From an uncultured Centipeda sp. (GTDB lineage Bacteria; Bacillota; Negativicutes; Selenomonadales; Selenomonadaceae): a stretch of 27,265 nucleotides of DNA. The stretch spans positions 1 through 27,265 of the forward strand of contig CAJPQT010000026.1 of the NCBI GenBank assembly GCA_905372865.1. Direction: 5' to 3'. Positions 1 to 7,792 of this stretch are shown piece after piece. The notes under the pieces were generated by a model. That model was not told the DNA's origin. It saw only the letters and a list, made by a program, of their open reading frames with translations, and did no database searches. Both the position numbers and the translations under genes were made by a program. Numbering within the stretch: the first letter of the stretch is position 1; each line of letters starts with the position of its first letter.

Positions 1-77
1 ATGACCTGCGCTTTACCGGCTGGCAGGGCAAGCGTCACGGCTATACCGGCGGCGCGCACGTCAACTGGGCGTTCTAA
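1..77 (+). CDS. C-terminal end of an outer-membrane beta-barrel protein (partial)
   Basis: Only the last 24 codons are present; the frame begins at base 3 and stops with TAA at 75-77. The peptide ends GGAHVNWAF, with alternating hydrophobic and polar residues and a terminal Phe after Trp-Ala. This is the usual C-terminal beta-signal by which the BAM machinery recognises outer-membrane barrels. The preceding Gly/Trp-rich stretch (FTGWQGKRHGYTGG) resembles the last strands of autotransporter barrels. The gene is followed at once by a strong terminator, so it is transcriptionally separate from ireB. The exact family cannot be told from so little sequence. Confidence 0.6.
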   Translation, partial: DLRFTGWQGKRHGYTGGAHVNWAF

Positions 78-100
78 CCAGCGATTTTCACCAAGATACA

Positions 101-132
101 AAGGCGCTTCTTATGAAGCGCCTTTTCTTTTT
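101..132 (+). terminator. Rho-independent terminator
   Basis: A perfect 10-bp stem (AAGGCGCTTC at 101-110 with GAAGCGCCTT at 115-124) has a TTAT loop and is followed by a T-rich run to 132. It ends the outer-membrane protein gene. A possible extended -10 (TGG then TAATAT, 143-151) just downstream could start the ireB operon, but no clear -35 is visible. Confidence 0.9.
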
Positions 133-241
133 GTCGGTTTTGTGGTAATATCAACGATGTAATTTGTGCATGAATATCTGCGTATGTTGTGCCGATCGTG
201 AAAAGGGGCGCATTCTAAAACTCCTCCGTGAGGTGAATCAA

Positions 242-493
242 ATGGATGAACAGAAAACAATGATGTTCTCCTTCGGCGAGGATAAGCCGAAGGCGGATGT
301 GGTCATACGAGCGGCGGCTGCTGCGATGCGGGAGAAGGGCTACAATCCCATCAATCAGCTGGTCGGTTATCTGCTCTCGGGTGATCCGGCCTATATTACA
401 AGTCATCAGGACGCGCGGAGCAAGATTCGCAGCCTTGAGCGCGATGAGCTGCTCGACGAGCTTGTGCGCTTCTATTTGGAGCATGAGAAGTGA
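242..493 (+). CDS. ireB: IreB family regulatory phosphoprotein (UPF0297)
   Basis: This 83-residue protein carries the family core GYNPINQLVGYLLSGDPAY followed by the conserved RxxIRxxERDELLxELVxxYL helix. In Enterococcus IreB is a substrate of the PASTA kinase IreK and acts negatively on cephalosporin tolerance; that function is carried over by homology only. An upstream ATG at 164 would add 26 unrelated, Cys-rich residues. The ATG at 242 is preferred because GAGGTG lies just upstream and the length then fits the family. Thr6 sits in the N-terminal region where IreB is phosphorylated in enterococci. The gene overlaps ruvX by four bases, giving the ireB-ruvX-DUF1292 order standard in Firmicutes. 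Confidence 0.93.
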   Translation: MDEQKTMMFSFGEDKPKADVVIRAAAAAMREKGYNPINQLVGYLLSGDPAYITSHQDARSKIRSLERDELLDELVRFYLEHEK

Positions 494-915
494 AGCGTTA
501 TATGTCGCTTGACATCGGCGACGCAACGATCGGCATTGCCGTCAGCGACTTGCTCGGTCTCACGGCGCAGGGGGTGGAGACGATCCGCCGCACGGAGCTC
601 TCCGCCGATCTCGACCGCCTTGCACAGCTTGTGCAGGAGTACGAGCCGACGGGCTTTGTCGCAGGCCTGCCAAAGCATATGAACGGAGACGAGGGCGAGC
701 GCTGTCAGATTGTCCGCGCCTTTATGGCAGATACTGCAGCGCGGTTCCCCGCGATGGAGATACACTACTGGGACGAGCGCCTATCGACAGTTGCCGCATC
801 GCGTGCGCTTATCGAGGGCGATGTCTCGCGCAGGAAACGCCGCAAGGTCATCGATAAGATGGCAGCAGTCTATATTCTGCAGGGCTTTTTGGATCGGCAG
901 CAGCATTTGAAATAA
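490..915 (+). CDS. ruvX: Putative pre-16S rRNA nuclease / Holliday junction resolvase RuvX (YqgF)
   Basis: This 141-residue protein has an RNase H-like fold. The first acidic strand is SLDIGDATIGIAVSD, followed by GLPKHMNGDEG and then WDERLSTVAA with the conserved Asp-Glu-Arg. A final Asp lies in the KVIDKMAA helix. The family is reported to process the 16S rRNA 5' end and has also been described as a resolvase. The start is GTG at 490, inside the ireB stop (GTGA overlap), which points to translational coupling. Length is normal for the family and the acidic catalytic residues are all present. Confidence 0.93.
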   Translation: MKRYMSLDIGDATIGIAVSDLLGLTAQGVETIRRTELSADLDRLAQLVQEYEPTGFVAGLPKHMNGDEGERCQIVRAFMADTAARFPAMEIHYWDERLSTVAASRALIEGDVSRRKRRKVIDKMAAVYILQGFLDRQQHLK

Positions 916-927
916 AGGAGAACCCAA

Positions 928-1224
928 ATGGCAGAACATGAAGAGCTTCACGATGAGGATGTCATTGTCGTTATGACGAATGAGGACGGAGACGAACTCT
1001 ACTACCGTGAGGAGATGATGATCCCCATCGGCGCGGATCGCTTTGCCGTGCTGATCGCGCTCAACGCTTCGTCGGAGGATGAGCTTGCGCATGCCGAGGA
1101 GGGGGACGAGGCAACGATTGCGAAGATTGTCACGGGCGATGATGGTGAGGATATCTACACCGATCCAACGGACGAGGAGTTTGACGCGGTGTGCCGCGCC
1201 TATGAACTCCTGGAAGACGACTGA
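928..1224 (+). CDS. DUF1292 family protein (YrzB-like)
   Basis: This is a 98-residue, very acidic, soluble protein with the DUF1292 pattern: an N-terminal strand VIVVMTNEDGDELYY, then RFAVLIAL, and a C-terminal region ending EEFDAVCRAYELLEDD. The family has no established biochemical role but sits next to ruvX and ireB in most Firmicutes, which suggests a linked function. A good ribosome binding site (AAAGGAG) lies eight bases upstream. It is the last gene before the terminator at 1240. Confidence 0.85.
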   Translation: MAEHEELHDEDVIVVMTNEDGDELYYREEMMIPIGADRFAVLIALNASSEDELAHAEEGDEATIAKIVTGDDGEDIYTDPTDEEFDAVCRAYELLEDD

Positions 1225-1239
1225 AGAGAGGATGTGAGG

Positions 1240-1270
1240 GCTGTCATCAAGGGAGGATGACAGCTTTTTC
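1240..1270 (+). terminator. Rho-independent terminator between DUF1292 and mltG
   Basis: GCTGTCATC (1240-1248) pairs perfectly with GATGACAGC (1256-1264) around a 7-base loop and is followed by five T. It ends the ireB-ruvX-DUF1292 unit. It lies only 13-18 bases before the mltG start, leaving no room for a normal promoter between them. Confidence 0.85.
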
Positions 1271-1282
1271 GTAGGGAATTGT

Positions 1283-2401
1283 ATGCAGAGAGGAAGGATC
1301 CGTTTGAAGGAGTCATTGCGGGAGATATGGGCCTTCTTGAATAACGACGGGCTGCGCAAGGCGATGGAAGCGGTCTATCGCGGGAAGGGAACGCCGCTCC
1401 AAAAGAAGATTGTATTCGGGATCCCGGCACTGGCGCTGATGTTTGTCCTGATTGTGCTGTTTGTCATCGGTCCCATGTCGGGGTCCTCGCCCCACACGGG
1501 GGAACGAGGTGTACCGGTTTACTTTACCGTTCGGCCCGGCATGAGTGTGAGCGAGATCGGGAAGGAGCTGCATGAGCGCGGTGTCATCGACAGTGAGACG
1601 AAGTTCTGGTGGACGGCGAAGCTGAACGGTTTTGAGAACAAAGTTAAGAGCGGCACCTTTGCGTTGGAGACGGGAATGTCGCCGCGTAATGCGCTCGAGA
1701 CATTGGTCTACGGCAACACGGTCGTGATCCGCTTTACCATTCCCGAGGGATTCAGTGTCCGCGAAATCGCGGAGCGTCTCGAGAAGGAGGGGCTGGTCAG
1801 TGCGGATGACTTTATGCGGCGCGCCAAGACCTACCGACCCTATTCCTATGTCGAGGAGCATGAGAATGTTCGCTATGCGGCCGAGGGATTCCTTTTCCCG
1901 GACACCTATGAGATCAACGGGGAGTTCGATGCCGCGCGCATCATGGAGATGATGGCGGAGAACTTCGATCGCCGTCTGACGAAGGAGATGCGCGAACGCG
2001 CGAAGACGATGAATCTCTCGATCTACGAGCTCGTGACGCTCGCCTCACTCGTTGAGAAGGAGGCGTATCACGAGGAGGATCGTCCGATCATCGCGCAGAT
2101 CTTCCTCAAGCGCCTGCGTCTCGGTATGCCGCTGCAGGCAGATCCAACGGTGCAGTACCTGCTGAATGAGCCGAAAGAAGATCTGCTCTTCAGCGATACG
2201 GAGATCGAGTCGCCGTACAATACGTATCAGAACGTCGGTCTGCCGCCGGGACCGATTGCAAGCCCGGGAACAGCGTCCCTGATGGCCGTGCTTCATCCCG
2301 CGGCAACGAATTACCTGTACTTCGTTGCCGATCGGAACGGGAACAACTACTATGCGACGAATTATGCGGATCATCTGGCTCTCGTCGATCGGGTGCGTTG
2401 A
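1283..2401 (+). CDS. mltG: Endolytic murein transglycosylase MltG (YceG-like)
   Basis: This inner-membrane enzyme cleaves nascent glycan strands and so sets peptidoglycan chain length. The 372-residue protein has a basic cytoplasmic N-terminus, one membrane segment (about residues 44-64), a LysM-like region (about 78-145: VRPGMSVSEIGKEL) and the YceG catalytic domain. The catalytic motif LASLVEKEA holds the essential Glu at about residue 258. It is followed by LQADPTVQY and by SPYNTYQNVGLPPGPI (about 310-325), both highly conserved. The ATG at 1283 has only a weak ribosome binding site (TAGGGA). It begins a run of closely packed genes (mltG, U32, acyP, aroQ, pepQ). Confidence 0.95.
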   Translation: MQRGRIRLKESLREIWAFLNNDGLRKAMEAVYRGKGTPLQKKIVFGIPALALMFVLIVLFVIGPMSGSSPHTGERGVPVYFTVRPGMSVSEIGKELHERGVIDSETKFWWTAKLNGFENKVKSGTFALETGMSPRNALETLVYGNTVVIRFTIPEGFSVREIAERLEKEGLVSADDFMRRAKTYRPYSYVEEHENVRYAAEGFLFPDTYEINGEFDAARIMEMMAENFDRRLTKEMRERAKTMNLSIYELVTLASLVEKEAYHEEDRPIIAQIFLKRLRLGMPLQADPTVQYLLNEPKEDLLFSDTEIESPYNTYQNVGLPPGPIASPGTASLMAVLHPAATNYLYFVADRNGNNYYATNYADHLALVDRVR

Positions 2402-2420
2402 ATGCTATGGAGGCTGATGG

Positions 2421-3656
2421 ATGAAAAAAAGACCTGAACTGCTTGCGCCTGCGGGGACGATGGAGAAGCTGCAGATGGCACTCGCCTACGGTGCGGATGC
2501 GGCGTACCTCGGGGGGGTGCAGTTCGGCCTGCGTGCATTTGGCGGCAATTTTGCCAATGAAGAGATACGAGCAGCGGTGCAGCTGGCCCACGGCGCGGGA
2601 AAGAAGGTCTATGTGACGGTCAATGTGTTCCCGCACAATGACGATCTCGTATCGCTGCCGGACTATCTGCGGTTTCTCGCAGAGGTTGGGGCTGATGCCG
2701 TGCTTGTCGCCGATCTCGGCGTGTTCATGCTCGTGCGTGAGGCGGCGCCTACACTGCCTGTGCACATCAGTACCCAGGCAAACAATGTGAATTGGCGCAC
2801 GGTGCGTGCGTGGCAGGAGCTCGGTGCCGCGCGCGTTGTGCTTGCACGCGAGCTCTCGCGCGAGGAGATTCGGGAGATTCGCCGTCATACGTCGGTGGAA
2901 CTCGAGCTCTTTGTGCACGGGGCGATGTGCATCTCCTACTCGGGACGCTGCCTCCTCAGCAGCTATTTCACGGGGCGCGATGCGAACCGCGGTGCTTGTG
3001 CCCAGTCCTGCCGCTGGAAATACGCGCTCGTGGAGATGTCACGTCCCGGAGAGTACTATCCGATCGCGGAGGATGAGCGCGGCACCTACATCATGAACTC
3101 GAAGGATCTCTGCCTCCTGCCGCATCTGGATGAGGTGGTCCGCTGCGGGATTGACAGCCTCAAGATCGAGGGGCGCATGAAGAGCGTGCACTATGTTGCG
3201 AGCGTGGTCAAGGCGTACCGCATGGCGCTCGATGCCTGTCTCTCGGGGAATCCGTACGAGGTGCGTGAGGAATGGCGAGCAGAGCTGGAAAAGGTTTCGC
3301 ACCGCGCCTATACGACTGGATTTTTCTTTGGAAAGACGACGGGGGCGGATCAGATCTATGGCTCGTCCTCCTACGAACAGACATCGGATTTTGTCGGACT
3401 TGTACGTGCATACGATCCCGTGACACAGATTGCCACGGTGGAGCAGCGCAACAATATGAAGCTGGGGCAGGAGATCGAGGTCTTTCAGCCCGTAGGTGCA
3501 CCGTTCCGACAGAACCTTTCAGAGATGTGGGATGAAGAGGGGCAGGAAATCGCAGCGGCCCCGCATCCGCAGCAGATCGTCCGCATACGGATGATGCAGG
3601 AGGTCGCGGCAAACAGTATTCTGCGCCGCGATGTGCCGATGAAGAAGGAGGAATGA
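2421..3656 (+). CDS. U32 family protein, probable tRNA uridine hydroxylase TrhP-like
   Basis: The 411-residue protein starts with the family signature LLAPAGTMEKLQMALAYGADAAY. It contains the U32 pattern ELFVHGAMCISYSGRCLLS (about 162-180), followed by RGACAQSCRW and a SKDLC segment. Cysteines near 170, 177, 193 and 231 are candidates for iron-sulphur ligands. Although classed as peptidase U32, members in this position (YrrO in Bacillus, YegQ in E. coli) are now known as TrhP, which hydroxylates U34 of certain tRNAs. The neighbourhood mltG-U32 is the same as yrrL-yrrO, which supports that reading over a protease. It shares ATGA with a possible acyP start. Confidence 0.88.
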   Translation: MKKRPELLAPAGTMEKLQMALAYGADAAYLGGVQFGLRAFGGNFANEEIRAAVQLAHGAGKKVYVTVNVFPHNDDLVSLPDYLRFLAEVGADAVLVADLGVFMLVREAAPTLPVHISTQANNVNWRTVRAWQELGAARVVLARELSREEIREIRRHTSVELELFVHGAMCISYSGRCLLSSYFTGRDANRGACAQSCRWKYALVEMSRPGEYYPIAEDERGTYIMNSKDLCLLPHLDEVVRCGIDSLKIEGRMKSVHYVASVVKAYRMALDACLSGNPYEVREEWRAELEKVSHRAYTTGFFFGKTTGADQIYGSSSYEQTSDFVGLVRAYDPVTQIATVEQRNNMKLGQEIEVFQPVGAPFRQNLSEMWDEEGQEIAAAPHPQQIVRIRMMQEVAANSILRRDVPMKKEE

Positions 3657-3658
3657 TG

Positions 3659-3940
3659 ATGGAGCATGTGATTCGCCGCTATGCGTGTGCCTCGGGGCGC
3701 GTGCAGGGCGTGGGCTTCCGTATGTTCGTGCGTCAGCAGGCGGTGATGAATGATATCACGGGCTGGGTGATGAATATGTCGGACGGTACGGTGACGATGG
3801 AGCTGCAGGGAGCAGAATCTGCGGTTGAGACCGCATTTGCCGCGATGCGCGAGGGCAACTACTTCATCCATGTGGAGCATCTGGAGATTGAGGAGCGCGA
3901 GCCTGTGGATGGGGAGCGTGATTTCACCATCAAATACTAG
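3659..3940 (+). CDS. acyP: Acylphosphatase
   Basis: This small cytosolic enzyme hydrolyses acyl phosphates such as carbamoyl- or acetyl-phosphate. The 93-residue ORF has the diagnostic GRVQGVGFR (catalytic Arg21) and GWVMNMSDGTV (catalytic Asn39). Three consecutive ATG codons lie at 3653, 3656 and 3659. The third is chosen because AGGAGG at 3646-3651 is then seven bases away; from 3653 the spacing would be only one base. It sits inside the mltG-pepQ run, nine bases before aroQ. Confidence 0.93.
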   Translation: MEHVIRRYACASGRVQGVGFRMFVRQQAVMNDITGWVMNMSDGTVTMELQGAESAVETAFAAMREGNYFIHVEHLEIEEREPVDGERDFTIKY

Positions 3941-3948
3941 GAGTGCAT

Positions 3949-4392
3949 ATGGGGAAAATACTGGTACTGAACGGCCCAAATCTGAATCTGCTCGGCACGC
4001 GTGAGCCTGAGATCTACGGCTCGCTGACGCTTGCGGACATCAACGAACGACTGCGCCGCCGCGCTGTGGAGGCGGGGCACACGATTGAGTTTATCCAGTC
4101 GAACCACGAGGGCGTGCTTGTGGACGCGATTCAGGCGGCACGCAGCACGGCGGACTACATCATCCTCAACGCTGCCGCATTCACGCATTACAGCATCGCG
4201 ATCCGCGACGCAATCGCGGCGGTCGATGTGCCCGTCATCGAGGTGCATCTCTCGAACATTCATCAACGCGAAGAGTTCCGTCATAAATCAGTCATTGCCC
4301 CCGTTGTGCTCGGGCAGATTGCGGGATTCGGTGCGGAGAGCTATCTGGCGGCACTCGAGATCATTATCTGGCGGATGGGAGACATGCGATGA
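3949..4392 (+). CDS. aroQ: Type II 3-dehydroquinate dehydratase
   Basis: This shikimate-pathway enzyme dehydrates 3-dehydroquinate to 3-dehydroshikimate and forms a dodecamer in the family. The 147-residue protein shows NGPNLNLLGTREPEIYG, with the lid Arg18 and catalytic Tyr23. It is followed by QSNHEG, NAAAFTHYSIAIRDA and EVHLSNIHQREEFRHKS with the catalytic His. An in-frame GTG at 3943 also exists, but the ATG at 3949 is six bases after TAGGAG and matches the family N-terminus. Its last codons overlap the next gene (ATGA), as in Firmicutes where aroQ precedes the pepQ-efp pair. Confidence 0.95.
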   Translation: MGKILVLNGPNLNLLGTREPEIYGSLTLADINERLRRRAVEAGHTIEFIQSNHEGVLVDAIQAARSTADYIILNAAAFTHYSIAIRDAIAAVDVPVIEVHLSNIHQREEFRHKSVIAPVVLGQIAGFGAESYLAALEIIIWRMGDMR

Positions 4393-5465
4393 ACATGGAA
4401 GCGCGTATTGCGCGTTTGCGCGCACTGCTTACGGAGAAGATTGTGGATGCGGTGCTCGTTACGAAGGAGGAGAACGTCCACTATTTCAGCGGCTTTCGCG
4501 GAGACTCGACCGCGCTCCTCGTGACGCACGAGCGTCTCCTGCTCATAACGGACAGCCGCTATACGGAGCAGGCTGCGGCAGAGGCACCCCTCTACGAGGT
4601 TGTCGAGCAGCGGGACGGGCTGTATCGGAAGGCTGCGGAGCTTGCGGCAGATGCGGGCGCAGTTGCTCTTGGCTTTGAGGGCGGTGCCCTTGTCTATGAT
4701 CATGTCGTCAAGCTGCGGGAGCTGCTCGGTGAGATCTCGCTCGATACGCCGCTGCACCTCGATCCGCTGCGGCAGGTGAAGGATGCAGATGAGCTTGTGC
4801 TGATCCGACGCGCGTGTGAGATTGCGGACGAGGGCTTTGCCCATATCCTTTCATACATTCAGCCGGGTATGACGGAGATGGAGGTTGCGGCCGAGCTTGA
4901 GCATCATATGCGTATGCTTGGCTCGGAGCGTCCCGCATTTCAGACCATCATCGCATCGGGCGTACGCGGCAGTCTGCCGCATGGCGTTGCGAGCGACAAG
5001 GTGATCGCGCGCGGCGAGCTCGTGACGATGGACTTCGGTGCGGTCTGCGCGGGCTATCATTCGGACATCACGCGTACCATCTGTGTGGGGCGAGCGGACG
5101 CGCGGCAGCGTGAACTCTATGATGCGGTTCTCACGGCACAGCAGCGTGCGCTTGCCGCACTCCGCCCCGGCGTAACAGGCATCGAGGTCGACCGTGTGGC
5201 GCGGGACTGCCTTGCGGACCATGAGCTCGATCAATACTTCGGGCATGGGCTCGGGCACAGCCTCGGCCTCGAGATCCACGAGGAGCCGCGCCTGTCGAAG
5301 GCTGGGAAGGATATGATGCAGCCGAATATGCTCATTACGGATGAGCCGGGGGTCTACATCCCGGGCTGGGGCGGCATTCGCATCGAGGATACCGTGCTCA
5401 TCACGGCAGATGGTGCAGAGGCACTCACGCATGCGCCAAAAGAATTTATTGAAATCTGCATATAA
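4389..5465 (+). CDS. Xaa-Pro peptidase, M24B family (YqhT/PepQ type)
   Basis: This 358-residue cytosolic metallopeptidase releases residues N-terminal to proline. It has a creatinase-like N-terminal domain (1-130) and a pita-bread domain. The five metal ligands are visible: Asp215 and Asp226 (VTMDFGAVCAGYHSDITRT), His290 (FGHGLGHSLG), Glu319 (TDEPGVY) and Glu333 (RIEDT). The ATG at 4389 overlaps the aroQ stop; Met3 (4395) is an alternative. Its 3' end contains the -35 element of the efp promoter. Its position directly before efp is the same as Bacillus yqhT-efp, and both proteins concern proline-containing peptides. Confidence 0.93.
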   Translation: MNMEARIARLRALLTEKIVDAVLVTKEENVHYFSGFRGDSTALLVTHERLLLITDSRYTEQAAAEAPLYEVVEQRDGLYRKAAELAADAGAVALGFEGGALVYDHVVKLRELLGEISLDTPLHLDPLRQVKDADELVLIRRACEIADEGFAHILSYIQPGMTEMEVAAELEHHMRMLGSERPAFQTIIASGVRGSLPHGVASDKVIARGELVTMDFGAVCAGYHSDITRTICVGRADARQRELYDAVLTAQQRALAALRPGVTGIEVDRVARDCLADHELDQYFGHGLGHSLGLEIHEEPRLSKAGKDMMQPNMLITDEPGVYIPGWGGIRIEDTVLITADGAEALTHAPKEFIEICI

Positions 5466-5477
5466 AACCGCTATAAT
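5449..5477 (+). promoter_or_regulatory. Sigma-70-type promoter for the efp-asp23-amaP-DUF2273-nusB unit
   Basis: TTGAAA (5449-5454) and a consensus TATAAT (5472-5477) are separated by 17 bases. The -35 lies inside the last codons of the peptidase gene, so efp can be transcribed apart from the upstream genes. A leader of about 30 nt precedes the efp start, with GGAGG as ribosome binding site. Confidence 0.8.
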
Positions 5478-5513
5478 ATGCAGAGATAATTACTATATGG
5501 AGGAACGAATAAT

Positions 5514-6071
5514 ATGATTAACAGCACCGATTTCCGTACCGGCCTTACCATTGAGTACGATGGGGGCGTCTGGCAGATTGTCGATTTCCAGCATGTCAAG
5601 CCGGGGAAGGGTGCCGCGTTCGTCCGTACGAAGATCAAGAATGTCGAGACCGGTGCCGTGATTGAGCGTACGTTCAATCCGAATGAGAAGATGCCCGCCG
5701 CGCATCTTGAGACGCATACCATGCAGTTCCTCTATGAGGCGGACGGTGTCTATACGTTCATGAACACGGAGACCTATGAGCAGAGCGAACTCTCTAAGGA
5801 ACAGCTCGGCGATGCGCTGAACTACCTCATGGAGAATATGGAGGTCGCGATGCAGCAGTTCAAGGGCCGTATCATCGGCATCCAGCTGCCGAACTCGGTG
5901 AGCCTCAAGGTCGTCGAGTGTGAGCCGAGCGTCAAGGGCAACACGGCGACGGGGGCGACGAAGATGGCAAAGGTCGAAACCGGCTACGAGGTGCGTGTAC
6001 CGCTCTTCATCAATGAGGGAGATGTGCTGCGCATTGATACGCGCACGGGCAACTATATTGAACGTGCCTAA
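5514..6071 (+). CDS. efp: Elongation factor P
   Basis: EF-P binds stalled ribosomes between the P and E sites and promotes peptide bonds at polyproline stretches. The 185-residue length and three-domain structure are standard. The N-terminal KOW-like domain carries the tip loop HVKPGKGAAF, in which Lys32 corresponds to the residue modified in other bacteria. The C-terminal OB domain ends DVLRIDTRTGNYIERA. The loop is the Lys type, not the Arg type rhamnosylated by EarP. No modification enzyme is encoded in the window. It has its own promoter and a good GGAGG ribosome binding site. Confidence 0.97.
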   Translation: MINSTDFRTGLTIEYDGGVWQIVDFQHVKPGKGAAFVRTKIKNVETGAVIERTFNPNEKMPAAHLETHTMQFLYEADGVYTFMNTETYEQSELSKEQLGDALNYLMENMEVAMQQFKGRIIGIQLPNSVSLKVVECEPSVKGNTATGATKMAKVETGYEVRVPLFINEGDVLRIDTRTGNYIERA

Positions 6072-6110
6072 AAGCAGCTGAGGTATTTCCTACGAATGGA
6101 GGATATGGAA

Positions 6111-6512
6111 ATGGACAATGAAAAGAATGCAGTGAAGAAGGAAACGGGTCTTGGAACGATTCGCGTTGCGGATGAGGTCGTCAGCATCATCGCAGGTCTT
6201 GCGACGACGGAGGTCGCGGGAGTTGCGGGCATGAGCGGTGGCATTGCGGGCGGCATTGCAGAGATCCTTGGCCGCAAGAATTTTTCCAAGGGTGTCAAGG
6301 TTGAGGTGGGCGAGAAGGAAGCTGCCGTCGATCTCTATATCATCGTGCAGTACGGCATCCGTATCCCGGAGGTGGCTCTTGCCGCACAGGAAAACGTGAA
6401 ACGCGCCATCGAGACGATGACGGGCCTTACCGTTGTCGAGGTAAATGTGCATGTGCAGGGTGTCGGCTTCCCGGAGGAGGAGCCGAAGACCGAGGAAGCT
6501 CGTGTACGCTGA
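6111..6512 (+). CDS. Asp23/Gls24 family envelope stress protein (YqhY-like)
   Basis: This 133-residue soluble protein has the Asp23 core GTIRVADEVVSIIAGLATTEVAGVAGM, here followed by a Gly-rich segment and VDLYIIVQYGIRIPEVA and VVEVNVHVQGV. ATG codons occur at 6096, 6105 and 6111; the last is chosen because GGAGG (6098-6102) is then eight bases upstream. In Staphylococcus Asp23 is tethered to the membrane by AmaP. Here the next gene encodes an AmaP-like anchor, so the two probably work together at the membrane. The family is linked to envelope stress and, for YqhY, fatty-acid homeostasis. Confidence 0.92.
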   Translation: MDNEKNAVKKETGLGTIRVADEVVSIIAGLATTEVAGVAGMSGGIAGGIAEILGRKNFSKGVKVEVGEKEAAVDLYIIVQYGIRIPEVALAAQENVKRAIETMTGLTVVEVNVHVQGVGFPEEEPKTEEARVR

Positions 6513-6533
6513 ATGTGATAGAGGAGCCATGCG

Positions 6534-7112
6534 ATGGGCATTATAAATCGTCTGCTGCTCCTGCCCTATACGCTGTGTATCATGGCGCTCGCCATTGCCG
6601 TGGTCGCTGCAGCTCTGCGCATTGTGCCGGAGAGCGTCTGGCTGAACGAGCTGCGCTATGCACTGTCTCGTCAGGAACTGCTCGCGGTGTGCGGCGGATT
6701 CTTTTTGGTCAGTCTCAAGCTGTTCTTTGCAGTGTTTTCGAGAACATCGAGTTCCGCGCGGACGCATGGCGAGTTTATGGTTGTCAATACATCGGCAGGG
6801 GCGGTGCAGGTAGCAATCTCTGCTGTACGCGGCATTGTGGAGCGTGAGGCACTCTCCATGCAGGGGGTTCGGACAGCATCCGCTACGATCTCTGTGCATG
6901 ATGCGCCAAAGGACTCTGTCGAGACACCTATGCAGGTGGAGATCAAGATTACGCTTGCAGACCATACGAGCCTGCATACGATATCGACGGAGCTGACACA
7001 GCGCGTGCACAAGAGTCTCCACGATGCGCTGGGCATTGCGGAGGTCCCTGTAACGCTCCGCGTGACGGAGATCTCAAATGCCGCGGGCGGGACCAAGCGC
7101 TCGGTATCTTAG
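6534..7112 (+). CDS. AmaP-like alkaline shock membrane anchor protein
   Basis: The 192-residue protein has two N-terminal membrane segments (about 6-28 and 50-68) separated by a short loop. A cytoplasmic domain follows with an Asp23-like alternation: EFMVVNTSAGAVQVAISAV, then VEIKITLADH and VPVTLRVTEIS. This is the layout of AmaP, the membrane anchor of Asp23. It is flanked by asp23 and by a DUF2273 gene, the usual partners. Assignment rests on topology and context more than on strictly conserved residues. Confidence 0.82.
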   Translation: MGIINRLLLLPYTLCIMALAIAVVAAALRIVPESVWLNELRYALSRQELLAVCGGFFLVSLKLFFAVFSRTSSSARTHGEFMVVNTSAGAVQVAISAVRGIVEREALSMQGVRTASATISVHDAPKDSVETPMQVEIKITLADHTSLHTISTELTQRVHKSLHDALGIAEVPVTLRVTEISNAAGGTKRSVS

Positions 7113-7124
7113 CGGGGGAACGGT

Positions 7125-7370
7125 ATGAAAGAAAATCTTCTGCGCTTCCTCCAAGAGCAATGGCTGAATCATCGGGGACGTACGGCAGGACTTCTGATCG
7201 GTACATTGTTCGGTATATTCGTCCTGCTCTTTGGATTTTGGAGCATGGTATTTGTCCTTCTCTGCGCGGGCATTGGAATGTATATTGGGGTGCGTGCGGA
7301 GCGCGTCGGCGGCTGGACGGAGCTGTTTGATTCGAGTGCGTTGAGCCGCCTGTTTCGGAGGATGTCATGA
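7125..7370 (+). CDS. DUF2273 small membrane protein
   Basis: This is an 81-residue protein with two membrane helices (about 21-38 and 40-56) carrying GRTAGLLIGTLFGIFVLLFG. It corresponds to the small DUF2273 proteins found with Asp23 and AmaP genes. Function is unknown; it probably joins the membrane-bound envelope stress complex. Its stop overlaps the nusB start by four bases (ATGA), giving tight coupling. Confidence 0.82.
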   Translation: MKENLLRFLQEQWLNHRGRTAGLLIGTLFGIFVLLFGFWSMVFVLLCAGIGMYIGVRAERVGGWTELFDSSALSRLFRRMS

Positions 7371-7777
7371 GCCGCAGACACGCGCGGGAGGCGGCTCTCC
7401 TGACGCTCTTTCAGTTGGAGTTCGATGCGGACGGGGCATCGGCGGACAGTGCAAGCGATCTTGCGATTGACGAGGTGGAGGGCATCAAGGAGAATGATCT
7501 GCCCTATGCGCACGCGCTTGTGCAGGGAACACGCGCGCATCTTGCTGAGATCGACGAAGAGATCACGCGTCTTGCGAAGGAGTGGAAACTCCACCGTATG
7601 GCGGCGGTGGACCGCAACCTCATCCGCATGGCGTATTACGAGATGCGCTATCAGGAAGAGCGCATCGATCCGCCGATTGCCATCAATGAGGCGGTCGAAC
7701 TGGCAAAAAAATATGGCTCGGATGAAGCGAGCCGCTATGTAAACGGGATTCTTGCTGCAATGCAAAAATCTGTTTGA
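7367..7777 (+). CDS. nusB: Transcription antitermination factor NusB
   Basis: NusB binds boxA RNA with NusE (S10) during rRNA antitermination. The 136-residue all-helical protein begins SRRHAREAALLTLFQLEF and contains AAVDRNLIRMAYYEMRY and PIAINEAVELAKKYGSDEA, all hallmarks of the family. The C-terminus (SRYVNGILAAM) is also typical. It ends the promoter unit begun at 5449 and is followed by a terminator. Confidence 0.96.
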   Translation: MSRRHAREAALLTLFQLEFDADGASADSASDLAIDEVEGIKENDLPYAHALVQGTRAHLAEIDEEITRLAKEWKLHRMAAVDRNLIRMAYYEMRYQEERIDPPIAINEAVELAKKYGSDEASRYVNGILAAMQKSV

Positions 7778-7792
7778 GCAATCAATGATAAA

